From Spirosoma linguale DSM 74 (lineage in GTDB: Bacteria > Bacteroidota > Bacteroidia > Cytophagales > Spirosomataceae), in contig CP001769.1 of the NCBI GenBank assembly GCA_000024525.1, forward strand, positions 6,791,001-6,855,000: a stretch of DNA of 64,000 bases, given 5' to 3'. A program made the translations under genes and the position numbers. Positions 1 to 8,228 of the stretch are shown piece after piece (position 1 is the first letter of the stretch; every line of letters begins with the position of its first letter). Below the pieces are notes generated by a model. The model was not told the origin of the DNA, did not search any database, and was given only the letters and a program-made list of their open reading frames with translations.

Positions 1-302
1 AGTCAGCCTCTATCTCAGCTACTTGCTTGTTAAACTTAGCCAATTCTATGGTAATAAACCGGGGCCGCCCGTGCGGTCATCTGGTTGTCAATGATTTCAC
101 CCTCCTCGCTTCGCAGGTTGCCCTTTCCGGTATAATGAACAGTACCCAAGGACGAGGCATTGCCTCGATCCAGCATTATGTGCAAAGTCGGGAAAGTAGA
201 TAACCTAAACAAGTGTTTCACCCAACCAGTATCTCTATGGAAGCGACCCTGAAGCCCCTCAAATATGGCGTCGGAATTGACATGAAAAAAAAAGAATTTC
301 AT
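1..302 (-). other. possible decayed minus-strand coding sequence, cut by the window start
   Basis: Two overlapping open frames run leftward here. One spans 36-302 and stops at TAA. The other is open from about 80 to position 1 and reads ITIELAKFNKQVAEIEAD, which looks like real protein. Joining them would need a one-base frameshift near position 60-80, so this may be a broken gene entering from the left. I do not recognise the family. Its right part overlaps the plus-strand IS110 remnant at 237, so at least part of the 36-302 frame is probably chance. Confidence 0.2.
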
Positions 303-315
303 GCCTGTGTCAGTT
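237..315 (+). pseudogene. IS110-family transposase, N-terminal remnant
   Basis: From ATG at 237 the frame reads a short leader, then KYGVGIDMKKKEFHACVSS, the first beta strand of IS110-type DEDD transposases with the catalytic Asp in GIDM. Homology stops at about 315, where the sequence joins the NmrA-like remnant in another frame. Only about 26 residues of a normal 300-450 aa transposase remain. It is therefore the scar of an old insertion or a deletion junction. It is not the same sequence as the complete IS110 element at 9.5-11.1 kb. Confidence 0.55.
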
Positions 316-842
316 CCATGCCTATCTCGACAACGCTCCGATTGCTGCCACGACTATTTTCAACGGCCCTTTTGCCGACATGGTGACGGGGCAGATGCCG
401 ATTATTCTTTTCAAGCTGAAGCGGGTGATGGTTTGGGGAAATGTAGACCTGTAAATCGACTTCACCGCCAAAGATGATACAGCCACCTTCACGGCGAGCG
501 CGGCACTGAATGCGTCGACACCCCCCTTTTTGCGAATCGCCGGTGATCAGCTCAGCATTCGGGAGCTAACAGTAGCGGTGAGTGATGTGACCGGAGAAAA
601 ATACATTTTGCTGCGGCCGGGCGGGTTGGGGGCTCTCAGCACCCTAATTTCGATTGCCCGGTTTGTTGCCTCCGGTACGGAGGACATATACCCGGCCTGG
701 CAGGGTATGCAATACATGCGCGACATGCTGGTCGGGCGAAGCCGCAACACTCGATAACGATCGTTACCCGGCCGTAGGCTGGCATACCGTGAAAGACGTA
801 CTTGCTGAGTTCATGGCGAGCGGTTCCATAGAAGCCAACTAA
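311..842 (+). pseudogene. NmrA-like NAD(P)-binding protein, 5'-truncated, with stop and frameshift
   Basis: The frame beginning at 311 reads AYLDNAPIAATTIFNGPFAD and continues past an in-frame TAA at about 449-451, through FTAKDDTATFTA and the open stretch at 530-735. After MRDMLVG near 735 the reading moves to another frame and finishes as LDNDRYPAVGWHTVKDVL with a stop at 840-842. The pieces together resemble the C-terminal two thirds of an NmrA/atypical short-chain dehydrogenase (NAD(P)-binding, redox-sensing or reductase type). The N-terminal Rossmann GxxGxxG part is missing. One stop, one frameshift and the fused IS110 remnant show that it is dead. Confidence 0.65.
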
Positions 843-860
843 GTGCTTTCACAAGAGTGG

Positions 861-1688
861 TCAATTAGTACTTATCTTTCGTGGGGTCCGAAAAAACATC
901 TGATTAGCGCTGCGATGTATCGAGCTGTCAACTAAATGACTCAGGTGTACCTCTTTTCCAACTAACCGTAGCGCCAATACGTAAGCTGATGAAACGGGCC
1001 GGTCATCGATCGTAGCGGATTGCCATTGGGGAATCTGCATCAGTGCCTGCTTAACTTTATCGGTAAATTCGCGATCGAGATAATCTGTCTCGGGTAAGGT
1101 ATACAACGTAATCAACTGAGTTAATTGGCCATTATCCTGTATGACTCCCTGAAAACCGATGATGTGGGTGGTGTTGTCAGGCACGTAGCCTGCTTCGTCG
1201 AGCTTTTGCTGGATCGAGACCAGAAATTCCTTGTCTGTGCCAACGAAGCTCGCTGGTTTGGCAAAGGCTTCGCAAGTTTGCGCTTCGCCCAATAGATCGA
1301 AACACTCGCGCTTATGACTCACCTCATTTTTGAAATATTCGCGCCGTTTCAGTGAGCCATCGGGGTAATAGACCAGCAGTGGCCCGTGCGTTTGACCGTG
1401 CTTAAAATTGGAAGACCAGTACATTTGCCCATTCGGATACCAACAGCGCGTTAGCCCGTGTTTAATACCCTGATTGAAATTCTCGTAATGCTCCTCCGTA
1501 ATGCGTTCACCGCCGGGCGTGAATGTCCGCACAATGGCGACTTCGCGCCGTTTGTTGGTATAGGTAATCTCTTCCACGTAGGTGTCACGGACGCGACGTT
1601 CCTGAAGCGGTTTTGGGAGTGTTTTTTGAGCGTCGGTATGAACAATGACGAACGTTAGCAGTGTCAACGTTAGCAGTGAGACTTTCAT
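861..1688 (-). CDS. secreted MORN-repeat protein with TonB C-terminal-like domain
   Basis: This 275-aa protein begins with a clear signal peptide (residues 1-20, hydrophobic, ending HTDA). Residues about 73-135 hold two to three MORN_2 (YwqK-type) repeats of the form YPNGQMYWSSNFKHGQTHG followed by YYPDGSLKRREYFKN. Residues about 150-245 resemble the periplasmic C-terminal domain of TonB-like energy transducers, including a GVIQDNGQLTQL strand. MORN plus TonB-C is a common Bacteroidota combination with no settled role; a cell-envelope binding function is inference. The gene stands alone between the NmrA remnant and the IS21 element, with about 180 bp of leader before the IS. The start is the first Met, directly before the signal peptide. 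Confidence 0.7.
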   Translation of the reverse strand: MKVSLLTLTLLTFVIVHTDAQKTLPKPLQERRVRDTYVEEITYTNKRREVAIVRTFTPGGERITEEHYENFNQGIKHGLTRCWYPNGQMYWSSNFKHGQTHGPLLVYYPDGSLKRREYFKNEVSHKRECFDLLGEAQTCEAFAKPASFVGTDKEFLVSIQQKLDEAGYVPDNTTHIIGFQGVIQDNGQLTQLITLYTLPETDYLDREFTDKVKQALMQIPQWQSATIDDRPVSSAYVLALRLVGKEVHLSHLVDSSIHRSANQMFFRTPRKISTN

Positions 1689-2007
1689 AGTAGCTAAATT
1701 TGGTAGTTAGGTTACTAATAGTAAGCGAAAAAACTAACTTCGGCTATCAGTGGACTAATCGCGTAATACAGTTGGATTGGTGGGTAAAAAACTTTTGCAA
1801 TTGGTAAAAAATAGATGGAGCCTTTTTAAGATACTCACTTTTTAACATCTGTCCGTTTCCATCACTTGTGTGTATTTCGGAGTAAACTGACCCACCTGTT
1901 TCGGATGTAGTTGACCCACCCATTTCGGGCCAAACTGACCCACCCCGCCCGCTGAGCAGGAGCCGCCTAATCACCGTAGTTTCGGAACAAATTGACCCTC
2001 CGAACCT

Positions 2008-3549
2008 ATGGCCAACCAGCGTCTTCCTATGCACCTACTCCGTCAGATTCTGCTTCTCCAGCAGCAACATAAGTCTATCCGGGATATTGCCCGTTCGCTA
2101 GGCCTGGCTCGCAATACCGTCCGGGGCTACCTGCGCATGCTTCCCGATCCGGCAACGCTTTCCCTCCCGCAACTCTCCGACCAACAGTTGGATGAGCTGG
2201 TACAAAGTCGTCCGCCTGCGCCCTCACCCGACGCCCCCCTAACTATTCTTCAACAACGATTCGCTCAGATTGACCGCGAACTGACCCGACCCGGCGTTAC
2301 CCGGTATAGTCTTTGGCTGGATTACAAAGCCGAACATCCCAACGGCTATCAGTATACGCAGTTCTGCCACTATTATCAGCTTTGGAGCCAGCGGCAGCAG
2401 ACCAGCATGCACATTGAGCACAAAGCGGGCGACAAACTCTTCGTCGACTTTGCGGGCAAGCGGCTCTCGCTGGTCGACCAGACAACAGGGGAGGTTAGGC
2501 CGGTCGAGTTCTTCGTGGCCGTGCTGGGTTGCAGTCAGCTCACTTACGCCCAGGTAGTGGCTACTCAGCGCAAGGAGGACTTCATCACCGCCCTGCAAAA
2601 CGCCCTGCATTACTTCGGGGGCGTACCAGCGGCCATCGTGCCCGATAACCTCAAAGCGGCTGTGATTCGCTCGGATCGCTATGAACCCCAGATCAATGAG
2701 ACGCTGGCTGACTTTGCGCTCCATTATCAAACGACGATCCTGCCGGCCCGGAGCGGTAAGCCCCGCGACAAAGCTCTGGTCGAAGGAGCCGTCAACATCC
2801 TCTATCGACGCATCTACGCTCCCCTGCGCAATGAGGTCTTTCATCGACTTGACGATCTCAATGCGGCTATCCGCCCCTTACTCGACGCCCACAACCAAAT
2901 GCGCTTTCAGAACCGGGGCCATAGTCGGCAGTCGCAGTTCGAGGAGCGGGAGCGAATGCACTTGATGGGGTTGCCCAACACGGCTTATCTCATCAAACAC
3001 TATGCGGGGAGCCGGGTTCAGAAAAACGGCCATGTACTGCTGTCAGAAGACAAGCATTATTACAGCGTACCCTATCGCTACATCGGCCAGTGGGTACGGC
3101 TGATCTACACGGCGTCAAGCGTTGAAGTCTACTGCCAGCACCAGCGTATTGCGACTCACCAGCGATTACAGGGACAGTACCATTACTCGACACTCAAAGA
3201 GCATTTGCCCCCAGCCCATCAGTGGATCAGTGACTGGAGCCCGGAGACGTTCGTCCGTCGGGCCGACCGCATTGGCCCCCAAACCCGGCAGGCCGTCGAA
3301 GCCATCCTAACGAGCCGGGCGCATCCCGAACAGGCTTATAAGTCGTGCCAGGGTGTACTAAGTCTGGAAAAGAAAGTGGGTAGAGAACGTCTGGAGCGGG
3401 CCTGCCAACGGGCGTTGTGCTACCAGAGCGTGAGCTACAAAGTCATCCGATCCATCATCGAACGCGGGCTGGATACGCTCTCCGATGCCAGTCCTGTCAG
3501 CTCAGTACCCAGCCATGAAAACATCCGGGGCGCATCAGCCTACCAGTAA
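2008..3549 (+). CDS. istA: IS21-family transposase IstA
   Basis: This 513-aa DDE transposase cuts and joins the ends of the IS21 element. Residues about 17-42 form the N-terminal helix-turn-helix (KSIRDIARSLGLARNTVRGY). The DDE core is visible as D147 in LFVDFAG, D213 in VPDNLKAAV and E259 in DKALVEGAVN, followed by a C-terminal beta-barrel-like region. Length and motif spacing are normal for IstA. The stop is 48 bp before istB, and the two form an operon inside the element. Transcription is probably from a promoter within the left-end repeats at 1869-2000. No inactivating change is visible. Confidence 0.93.
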   Translation: MANQRLPMHLLRQILLLQQQHKSIRDIARSLGLARNTVRGYLRMLPDPATLSLPQLSDQQLDELVQSRPPAPSPDAPLTILQQRFAQIDRELTRPGVTRYSLWLDYKAEHPNGYQYTQFCHYYQLWSQRQQTSMHIEHKAGDKLFVDFAGKRLSLVDQTTGEVRPVEFFVAVLGCSQLTYAQVVATQRKEDFITALQNALHYFGGVPAAIVPDNLKAAVIRSDRYEPQINETLADFALHYQTTILPARSGKPRDKALVEGAVNILYRRIYAPLRNEVFHRLDDLNAAIRPLLDAHNQMRFQNRGHSRQSQFEERERMHLMGLPNTAYLIKHYAGSRVQKNGHVLLSEDKHYYSVPYRYIGQWVRLIYTASSVEVYCQHQRIATHQRLQGQYHYSTLKEHLPPAHQWISDWSPETFVRRADRIGPQTRQAVEAILTSRAHPEQAYKSCQGVLSLEKKVGRERLERACQRALCYQSVSYKVIRSIIERGLDTLSDASPVSSVPSHENIRGASAYQ

Positions 3550-3597
3550 AGCCGAGCCAATCAACACACGTACCAACTACAAAAGGGAATAAAAAGT

Positions 3598-4341
3598 ATG
3601 AATAACCAAGCGACACTTGACCGACTACGGGACCTTAAACTGGTGGGCATGTATCAGGCCTTCGAGACCCTGCTTCGCCTACCCCTTCACCAGCAACCGC
3701 CTGCCGACGAACTGCTGGCCCAGCTTACTGAAGCTGAACATGAGTACCGTCAACACCGACGCACCCAGATGGCCATCCGGGCGGCCCGCTTTCGCTATCA
3801 GGCCTCGCTGGAAGAGTTGCACTACGGCCCTGGCCGCAACCTGGATAAGACGCTGGTGCTTCGTTTGGCCGACTGCCGCTTCATCGATCGAGCCGAGAAT
3901 ATCTTCCTGACGGGATCAACTGGCTGCGGCAAAAGTTACGTGGCTTCGGCCCTGGGCTATCAGGCCTGTCAGCTGGGGTATCGGGTGGGTTATCACAATC
4001 TGATCCGGCTCATACAGCGACTGCAACTGGCTAAAGCCGACGGCTCCTACCAGCGGGAGATGAGTCGTCTGGAGCGGCAACACCTGCTCATTCTGGATGA
4101 CTGGGGCTTACAACCCCTTGATCAGAATGGCCGATTGGCCCTGTTACAGATCATGGAGGACCGGCATGGCAAGGCCGCTACGATCATCACCTCGCAACTG
4201 CCGGTGAGTAAATGGCACGAATACATCGACGATCCTACCTTGGCCGATGCCATCCTGGACCGGCTAACTCACAAGGCTCATCGGATGGAGTTGAAGGGTG
4301 AATCGATGCGACGCAAGCAAAGTCTTGCGGCTGAGAAATAA
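3598..4341 (+). CDS. istB: IS21-family ATP-binding helper protein IstB
   Basis: This 247-aa AAA+ ATPase is related to DnaC and assists IstA in target selection and transposition. Walker A is GSTGCGKS at residues 106-113 and Walker B is HLLILDDWG at about 162-170. The N-terminal segment (LKLVGMYQAFETLL) is the usual IstB_N region. Length is normal for the family. It follows istA by 48 bp and ends about 90 bp before the right end of the element. Confidence 0.93.
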   Translation: MNNQATLDRLRDLKLVGMYQAFETLLRLPLHQQPPADELLAQLTEAEHEYRQHRRTQMAIRAARFRYQASLEELHYGPGRNLDKTLVLRLADCRFIDRAENIFLTGSTGCGKSYVASALGYQACQLGYRVGYHNLIRLIQRLQLAKADGSYQREMSRLERQHLLILDDWGLQPLDQNGRLALLQIMEDRHGKAATIITSQLPVSKWHEYIDDPTLADAILDRLTHKAHRMELKGESMRRKQSLAAEK

Positions 4342-4471
4342 AGTGTACTAACTTTGAGCGGTTCCTACCCACAGGCGGGGTGGGTCAGTTTGCTCCGAAA
4401 CGCCTGGGTCACTTTGTCCGGAATACATACCTTGCACACAACTGCGCTTGCAAGCCCGATGAACGATAACC

Positions 4472-4648
4472 ACCCAACGACTACACGGGTGTTGATGGTG
4501 ACTGAAAAACTAACCTGAACACAAGCCACTTGAACCTTTACACACCCGTTATGATGTGCTGTATGTTTTTAACGAACTGATAATCAATAGGCAAAAACAT
4601 ACAGTTTGTCGGGGGTTTGTTCGCCTGCGAACTCGGTGGTGGTTGGGC
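4472..4648. repeat. attC-like site A (long class, 177 bp)
   Basis: It begins ACCCAAC (4472) and ends GTTGGGC (4648), 66 bp after the stop of the 4715-5269 gene. An inner pair CACGGGTG/CACACCCG forms the L-type stem. The 3' half has two additional hairpins: a 12-bp stem CTGTATGTTTTT/AAAAACATACAG (4559-4604) and GTTCGC-CT-GCGAAC (4619-4632). The 99 bases at 4553-4651 are identical to 12314-12412 in site F. Confidence 0.65.
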
Positions 4649-4714
4649 TGCAAACCCGGCCTGCGGGGCGTGCTGCCTGTCACCGGAAGCGACCCCACGC
4701 GGAGCGAAAATATA

Positions 4715-5269
4715 CTACTCGTCAATATCCTCGAACACGAGCGTGTTCCCTTTCTTATTGACTTTTATTTTTCTAAACTTCGGTGCATATCCATTACCTT
4801 GTGGTTCAAATAATTCCCTTATGAAGAACGGCTTAGTTGCATAGTTTTGGATAGTTTTTCTGCCTATGTATCGATTAGGTACCTGAAATAAACTATCATC
4901 TATCCAAGTTTCGCTTTTCTTGATTCTGAAATCAGATGCACTTGTAATCGAATGAATAATCTTATGCTTATCCTTTTCTGATATTTCCAGCGTAAAGGTG
5001 TGATAGTAGTCTCCGATAGCTGACATTGATTCGTTTTTTAATAGTTCAAAATTATCCGTCAGTTCAATATTCTGCTCTAACAATAACTTTTCAGCATCAC
5101 CCTTGGAGAAAAATTGCTCTTCGAACGCTATAAATAAGATTAGTAGGGCGAAAAGTATTCCGCTACTAAATAGTAAAACCTTGCCTATTCTCGGATAGCC
5201 TAGTCGTTTAAGTATCCAGTAGAGTACGTACCCAATACCTACCAACAACAATAAGGCCAATGCAAACAT
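4715..5269 (-). CDS. membrane protein of unknown function (cassette gene 1)
   Basis: This 184-aa protein has two N-terminal membrane segments (about residues 2-18 and 28-48) and a mostly soluble C-terminal part of about 130 residues with no motif I recognise. The start is the first Met, just before the first membrane segment. The tail is charged (FEDIDE at the end). It stands alone with its own 3' repeat (site A), and its leader contains the recurrent CCGGGGCGATTCTCGTGTC box at 5324-5342. Base composition is AT-rich compared with genes outside the array, which agrees with horizontal acquisition. No function can be assigned. Confidence 0.6.
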   Translation of the reverse strand: MFALALLLLVGIGYVLYWILKRLGYPRIGKVLLFSSGILFALLILFIAFEEQFFSKGDAEKLLLEQNIELTDNFELLKNESMSAIGDYYHTFTLEISEKDKHKIIHSITSASDFRIKKSETWIDDSLFQVPNRYIGRKTIQNYATKPFFIRELFEPQGNGYAPKFRKIKVNKKGNTLVFEDIDE

Positions 5270-5434
5270 ACTTTTTTATCTACGCGTACGCACAATCACA
5301 TTCTAAACATTCTGGCTTATTAACCGGGGCGATTCTCGTGTCGGCCGAAGTAGCCTAACGAATTAAAAGACCTACCTGTGTGGGCTTTTGGCCTGCCGCC
5401 AGTGACCCGCCTTTAACGCCATTCTGGCCAGTTC

Positions 5435-5522
5435 ACCCAACGCCCGCAAGGGTTGATGGAGTAGCACGCAACTTCGCTAAACAACCGGTGGCCCGACCTT
5501 TATACCCTCGCCTTTGTTGGGC
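5435..5522. repeat. attC-like site B (short class, 88 bp)
   Basis: ACCCAAC at 5435-5441 pairs with GTTGGGC at 5516-5522. Next comes an unpaired spacer on each side (about 6-7 nt), then an inner stem AGGGT/ACCCT, then a variable loop. This is the R box, central spacer, L box layout of attC. It lies 44 bp after the stop of the 5567-6067 gene. Confidence 0.65.
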
Positions 5523-5566
5523 TGCCAACTTTCCTTTGGGACGTGCCCCCTGTCGCACGAGTTTCT

Positions 5567-6067
5567 TTAATTTTTATTGGTTTTCCAGAATGTTCCTGGT
5601 AAAAACCCATAATACACCTTAAACTCATAAATGTCAGTATCAACCGATGGATTAGCCTTTTTGACTGCATCTATGAAGCTGGCAAAACTATCGTCTAAGG
5701 ACGGAGGTAAAACTCGAACCAAGCTCAACTGGTCTGATAAGTAGATTACTCTCCAATACGGATAGTTAAACTGGTTTTTTAAGGATGTCAATTTGATAGT
5801 CTGAATAGAAGAAAGTGGAATTTTCTTGTGACTGTTTTTAGGGTAGAAGAATTGGGTATCAAAATTTATTGGGTCGTACAGCAAGCCAAACTTATAATAC
5901 AATACTATGAGCGCAAAAGGTATAAAATGTATTAAGTTCTTGACGCTCCATATGTTCACGGCAAAGTAGATTTCGACACCTGCATACACTATCGTAAGTA
6001 AGGCTAAAAAGCCGAACAAACGTCGAAAATGTGTTGGGGAGCTATTTGTCATTTTATCCTGCTTCAC
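5567..6067 (-). CDS. small membrane protein of unknown function (cassette gene 2)
   Basis: This 166-aa protein has two predicted membrane segments (about residues 15-35 and 43-60), then a soluble domain of about 100 residues. The soluble part (IPLSSIQTIKLTSLK, YPYWRVIYL) has the look of a bacterial PH-like domain, which is inference only. Two Met codons are possible starts, M1 at 6067 and M6 at 6052. The reading frame is continuous and ends with a basic FWKTNKN tail. It sits alone between site B and the leader box at 6091-6131. Confidence 0.55.
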   Translation of the reverse strand: MKQDKMTNSSPTHFRRLFGFLALLTIVYAGVEIYFAVNIWSVKNLIHFIPFALIVLYYKFGLLYDPINFDTQFFYPKNSHKKIPLSSIQTIKLTSLKNQFNYPYWRVIYLSDQLSLVRVLPPSLDDSFASFIDAVKKANPSVDTDIYEFKVYYGFLPGTFWKTNKN

Positions 6068-6259
6068 AACTGCACCTTTTAACTGACCTCACCGGGGCGG
6101 CTCTCGTATCGACTGAAACTACCTAACGAGCAGGTCCAAACTTGCCAAACGGGGAAGTTTCTTGTGTCACAGCAGACCCCCATGAACAATAGCTTGACTT
6201 ACTTGCTATTGCCACTGTCTCCGGTAAGCCGCTTATGACTTCCATCATGTTGTTCCGCC

Positions 6260-6347
6260 ACCCAACGACCCAGGGGGCTGATGGCCCCACGTGCTCGCCG
6301 AAATGGACAACCCGCTCGCCTGCCTTTACACCCCCTGCCGGTTGGGC
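6260..6347. repeat. attC-like site C (short class, 88 bp)
   Basis: ACCCAAC (6260-6266) pairs with GTTGGGC (6341-6347). Unpaired GACC faces CCG. The inner CAGGGGG pairs with CCCCCTG. The stem halves are identical to those of site D (38 and 29 bp blocks), while the loop between them differs. It lies 73 bp after the stop of the 6421-7776 gene. Confidence 0.7.
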
Positions 6348-6420
6348 CGAAAGCCTTCCTTCGAAGGCCTGCATCCTGTCGACGGGAGGATACCCCACGC
6401 AGAGCGGCTTATATAAATTT

Positions 6421-7776
6421 TCAAAGTGCCATTGCGGTCGTTAGAGTATGAATAATTTTTTGGATTTCGTCTATATAAACTCCACTAAATACGCTTGCAG
6501 ATAGATAATTTTGGAAAGGGTCAATGACCGAACTCAGCTTATCTTTACGCTCTTCTTTGGGAATTAAGCTAATAGCCTTATCATAAACTTGGTAAGCTTC
6601 TCCATATTCGCCTGATAAAAAAAGCGTATCAGCTAAATCAAATAGGCGCCAATAATCATTGGAATCTTCTTGAACTGCAAAACGACAAAGCAAAACTTGT
6701 TTCTTAAATTGCTCTTGAGCTTGTGTTAATAATGTTTTATCCCATTTAGATAGTAATATATTTAAGCGAGCAATATTCAAACCCGAATAGAGATCGTATC
6801 TATTGATTTTGTGGGCTTCAACATAACTATCTCTAGCTTCTTCTAAATTTTTTTGGTTAAAAGAATTAGGAGCTTCAATCATGCCCAATTTTCTTAACGC
6901 TCCTCCCAAATTACTCCAAGCTTCTGCATCATTAGGAGATAACCTTACTGCTTCTTTTAAATAATAAATGGCATCATCTAACTTCTTTTGCTTACTGTAA
7001 GTCACACCTAATTCACGATTAATAATAGAATCAGTAGGTCTTAGTTTATGAGCATCACGTAGAGTTTTTATTGCTTTATCATATTGGCTAGCATCTCGAT
7101 ATGTTTTTCCAAGTTCTAAAAAAGCTTCAGCAGAAGCTGGATTTGCTTCAATAGCTTCTATTAGTTTTGTTAGCTTTTCATTAATATTATCCGTAGCCTT
7201 AGCAGCATTGATCAAATCTTCACCTCGCGCCTTTTTAAGTCTATTAATTTCATCATTTAACGCTTTAATCTCTAACCTAGAAATGGTAATAGTATCGTTA
7301 TTCAGTCGCACAATACTGTCACAGATATTATTTTTAAGTCCATTTTCAATTGCGGTAGCTATTTTATCCGTAATTTCAATCAAATTTTCCGGTGAATAAA
7401 TAAAAGCCCGGTTAGCAAATACGTTAAATTTTAGGTCGTCAACACTCTGAGCTATCATAATAGTAACTCCGTCACACAACGCCCATCTTACACCTAATTC
7501 GAGATACACGTTTGGATTAGCACCGGTTAAATCAGCTATGTACACATCTGCAGTTTGAGCTTCTCTAAACATAGATTGATGAATAGGTGCGGAATCAAGC
7601 TTTTCTTTTTCAATTATTAATTCTATATCTTGTATATTCAATCTATTTTTTAATCTATCTATAACTGGAGTTAGTAAATTCTTTCTTACTGATTCTGGAT
7701 TAGAATACTTAGCTGTATTACCCATACTCGTACCGGGCATTGCAACAAAAACTTTTAGTGATTTGAAGTCTTTCAT
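6421..7776 (-). CDS. nucleoside 2-deoxyribosyltransferase-like domain fused to TPR repeats (cassette gene 3)
   Basis: This 451-aa protein has an N-terminal domain (about residues 7-165) with the pattern FVAMPGTS, ADVYIADLTGANPNVYLELG and a following TIMIAQS strand. This is the Rossmann-like fold of nucleoside 2-deoxyribosyltransferases and related TIR/SLOG-like sensors. D77 and E93 sit where the catalytic acidic residues of that family lie. Residues about 165-200 look like a helical linker. Residues about 205-400 contain TPR repeats (AEAFLELGKTYRDASQYDKA, DAEAWSNLGGALRKLG). Proteins of this build occur as NAD- or nucleotide-processing effectors in bacterial conflict systems. An anti-phage role here is inference. 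It is a single-gene cassette, strongly AT-rich, followed by site C. Confidence 0.7.
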   Translation of the reverse strand: MKDFKSLKVFVAMPGTSMGNTAKYSNPESVRKNLLTPVIDRLKNRLNIQDIELIIEKEKLDSAPIHQSMFREAQTADVYIADLTGANPNVYLELGVRWALCDGVTIMIAQSVDDLKFNVFANRAFIYSPENLIEITDKIATAIENGLKNNICDSIVRLNNDTITISRLEIKALNDEINRLKKARGEDLINAAKATDNINEKLTKLIEAIEANPASAEAFLELGKTYRDASQYDKAIKTLRDAHKLRPTDSIINRELGVTYSKQKKLDDAIYYLKEAVRLSPNDAEAWSNLGGALRKLGMIEAPNSFNQKNLEEARDSYVEAHKINRYDLYSGLNIARLNILLSKWDKTLLTQAQEQFKKQVLLCRFAVQEDSNDYWRLFDLADTLFLSGEYGEAYQVYDKAISLIPKEERKDKLSSVIDPFQNYLSASVFSGVYIDEIQKIIHTLTTAMAL

Positions 7777-8073
7777 TATGCTTCATCTATTTTAAAATTA
7801 CATTGCTCAACTTACCGGTTTACCGAGCTTTCAACACAAAGTTAGTACTTGGAACCGACATAAATAATTTTTTAAAGCTCAATTTCCGGCGTGTTTTTCC
7901 TGGCCTATCAAGCCGTGCTGCCTGTCAGCTAAAAGCTGGAAAATTCACTGTTAGAATTATCTGATCGGGGCGTTTCTCGCGTCAACCGGAAGCCGATCAA
8001 CGAGCCTAAACCGTCCTGCCACGTGCTGCCTGTCGACCGGAAGCGGCAAATACGCTTTACGCTTTGTTCCGCC
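7777..8073. other. non-coding leader of cassette gene 3
   Basis: No convincing gene. It holds an AT-rich segment next to the start codon (7780-7880) where a promoter could lie. It also has a GTGCTGCCTGTCAGC copy at about 7916, the recurrent leader box (CGGGGCGTTTCTCGCGTC) at about 7966-7983, and a second GTGCTGCCTGTCGACCGG copy near 8021-8038 just before site D. The two GTGCTGCCTGTC copies suggest remains of an additional gene-less unit. Confidence 0.45.
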
Positions 8074-8161
8074 ACCCAACGACCCAGGGGGCTGATGGCC
8101 CCGCACACAAGCTGAAACAACAAACGTACCTACCTGCCTTTACACCCCCTGCCGGTTGGGC
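8074..8161. repeat. attC-like site D (short class, 88 bp)
   Basis: ACCCAAC (8074-8080) and GTTGGGC (8155-8161) form the outer stem, and CAGGGGG/CCCCCTG the inner stem, with a short unpaired spacer between. The stems match site C exactly and the loop does not. It lies 67 bp after the stop of the 8229-9251 gene. Confidence 0.7.
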
Positions 8162-8228
8162 TGCACAACGCACCCTCTGCGGCCCGCTGCCTGTCGCCCG
8201 GTAGCTACCTTACGCTGGGCGTTAAGTA

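Larger units (their letters stand above)
1869..4430 (+). mobile_element. complete IS21-family insertion sequence
   Basis: The element is about 2.56 kb with istA and istB in the same direction. The left end begins near TGTATTTCGGA (1871) and carries three spaced copies of a TTTCGG...ACTGACCCACC block up to about 1945. The right end carries the inverted equivalents and ends near 4427-4430 (TCCGGAATACA). Multiple inverted end repeats are typical of IS21. A possible 4-bp target duplication CTTG lies at 1865-1868 and 4431-4434, but the ends cannot be placed to the base. Both genes look intact, so the element may be active. It lies only about 40 bp from the first attC-like repeat and hides the distal end of the cassette array. 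Confidence 0.85.

Noticed and set aside
2239..2844. 201-aa minus-strand open frame in IS21
   Set aside because: Antisense to istA; not an accessory gene of the element.
1865..4434. CTTG as a definite target-site duplication of IS21
   Set aside because: Only 4 bp and the element ends can be shifted by one to three bases; kept only as a possibility.
4556..4844. Open frames of 75-85 aa on the plus strand
   Set aside because: They run through attC-like site A and into the antisense of cassette gene 1; the same sequence recurs in site F as repeat, so it is not protein-coding.
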